Shown here: positions 29,794 to 29,819 of the stretch, piece by piece
Layout: every line of letters starts with the position of its first letter
How positions within the stretch are numbered: the first letter of the stretch is position 1
DNA from: Nitrospira sp. UBA5699
GTDB lineage: Bacteria > Nitrospirota > Nitrospiria > Nitrospirales > Nitrospiraceae
Assembly (NCBI GenBank): GCA_002420105.1
Contig: DIHJ01000027.1
Span: forward strand, 1-29,819
Direction: 5' to 3'
DNA length: 29,819 nucleotides
Translations under genes and position numbers: made by a program
Notes under the pieces: generated by a model
What the model was told of the DNA's origin: nothing
The model's database searches: none
The model's input: the letters and a program-made list of their open reading frames with translations, nothing else

Positions 29794-29819
29794 TCAGCCC
29801 CATTCCACATTTTCATACC

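Noticed and set aside
27511..29819. Repeat blocks as a CRISPR array
   Set aside because: Units are 7 or 9 nt, contiguous and degenerate, without spacers of constant length, and no cas genes are present.

Overview
The window is a GC-rich bacterial chromosome segment. A complete trpEGDCFBA operon, a zinc-finger-tailed vitamin B12-dependent ribonucleotide reductase, an lnt-prfB-lysS-lolC-lolD cluster, many lipoproteins and a long palindromic repeat I associate with Nitrospira together suggest Nitrospirota, most likely a Nitrospira-like nitrite oxidiser. That assignment is inference from gene content and remembered repeat type, not from a marker gene. Nothing in the first 23 kb looks foreign. The accessory part is the last 6 kb.

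Layout. 1-3706 (+): the 3' end of nrdJ, two short unknown genes, a tandem ACT-domain protein and the lipoprotein RlpA, closely spaced. 3969-5252 (+): a CNNM/CBS/CorC membrane protein. It converges on ligA (5274-7286, -). 7523-14879 (+): a LysM lipoprotein 10 bp upstream of trpE, then trpG, trpD, trpC, trpF, trpB and trpA, a full chorismate-to-tryptophan pathway with several coupled stop/start junctions. 14954-16742 (-): a GNA1162-like lipoprotein and an outer-membrane barrel protein. 16857-16980: a 124-bp imperfect palindrome. 16982-23293 (-): lnt, prfB (with its programmed +1 frameshift), lysS, lolC and lolD in transcription order, so lipoprotein acylation and export are encoded with translation genes. 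23432-24203 (-): VanZ-like and PilZ proteins. 24663-27506 (+): five consecutive lipoproteins, the last three paralogous to one another. 27809-28285: two small unknown genes. 28463-28762: a decayed ORF6N-domain pseudogene. 28982-29572 (+): Pal.

The genes form two themes. One is core metabolism (tryptophan, deoxynucleotides, DNA ligation, lysyl-tRNA, release factor 2). The other is envelope lipoprotein biology: Lnt adds the third acyl chain, LolCD extracts mature lipoproteins, and about nine putative lipoproteins are encoded around them (RlpA, LysM, GNA1162-like, coiled-coil, BamE-like, three paralogs, Pal).

The most unusual signals are non-coding. Several intergenic gaps contain degenerate tandem repeats with a strict 7-nt period (17650-17684, 27580-27642, 28754-28781, 28853-28880, 29704-29731, 29745-29793), a 9-nt period (27511-27564 and 29601-29653, the second folded into a perfect inverted repeat) or a 6-nt period (23349-23380). 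They resemble in style the heptameric STRR repeats of cyanobacteria. The best candidate for an undescribed protein system is the three-paralog lipoprotein cluster at 25823-27506.
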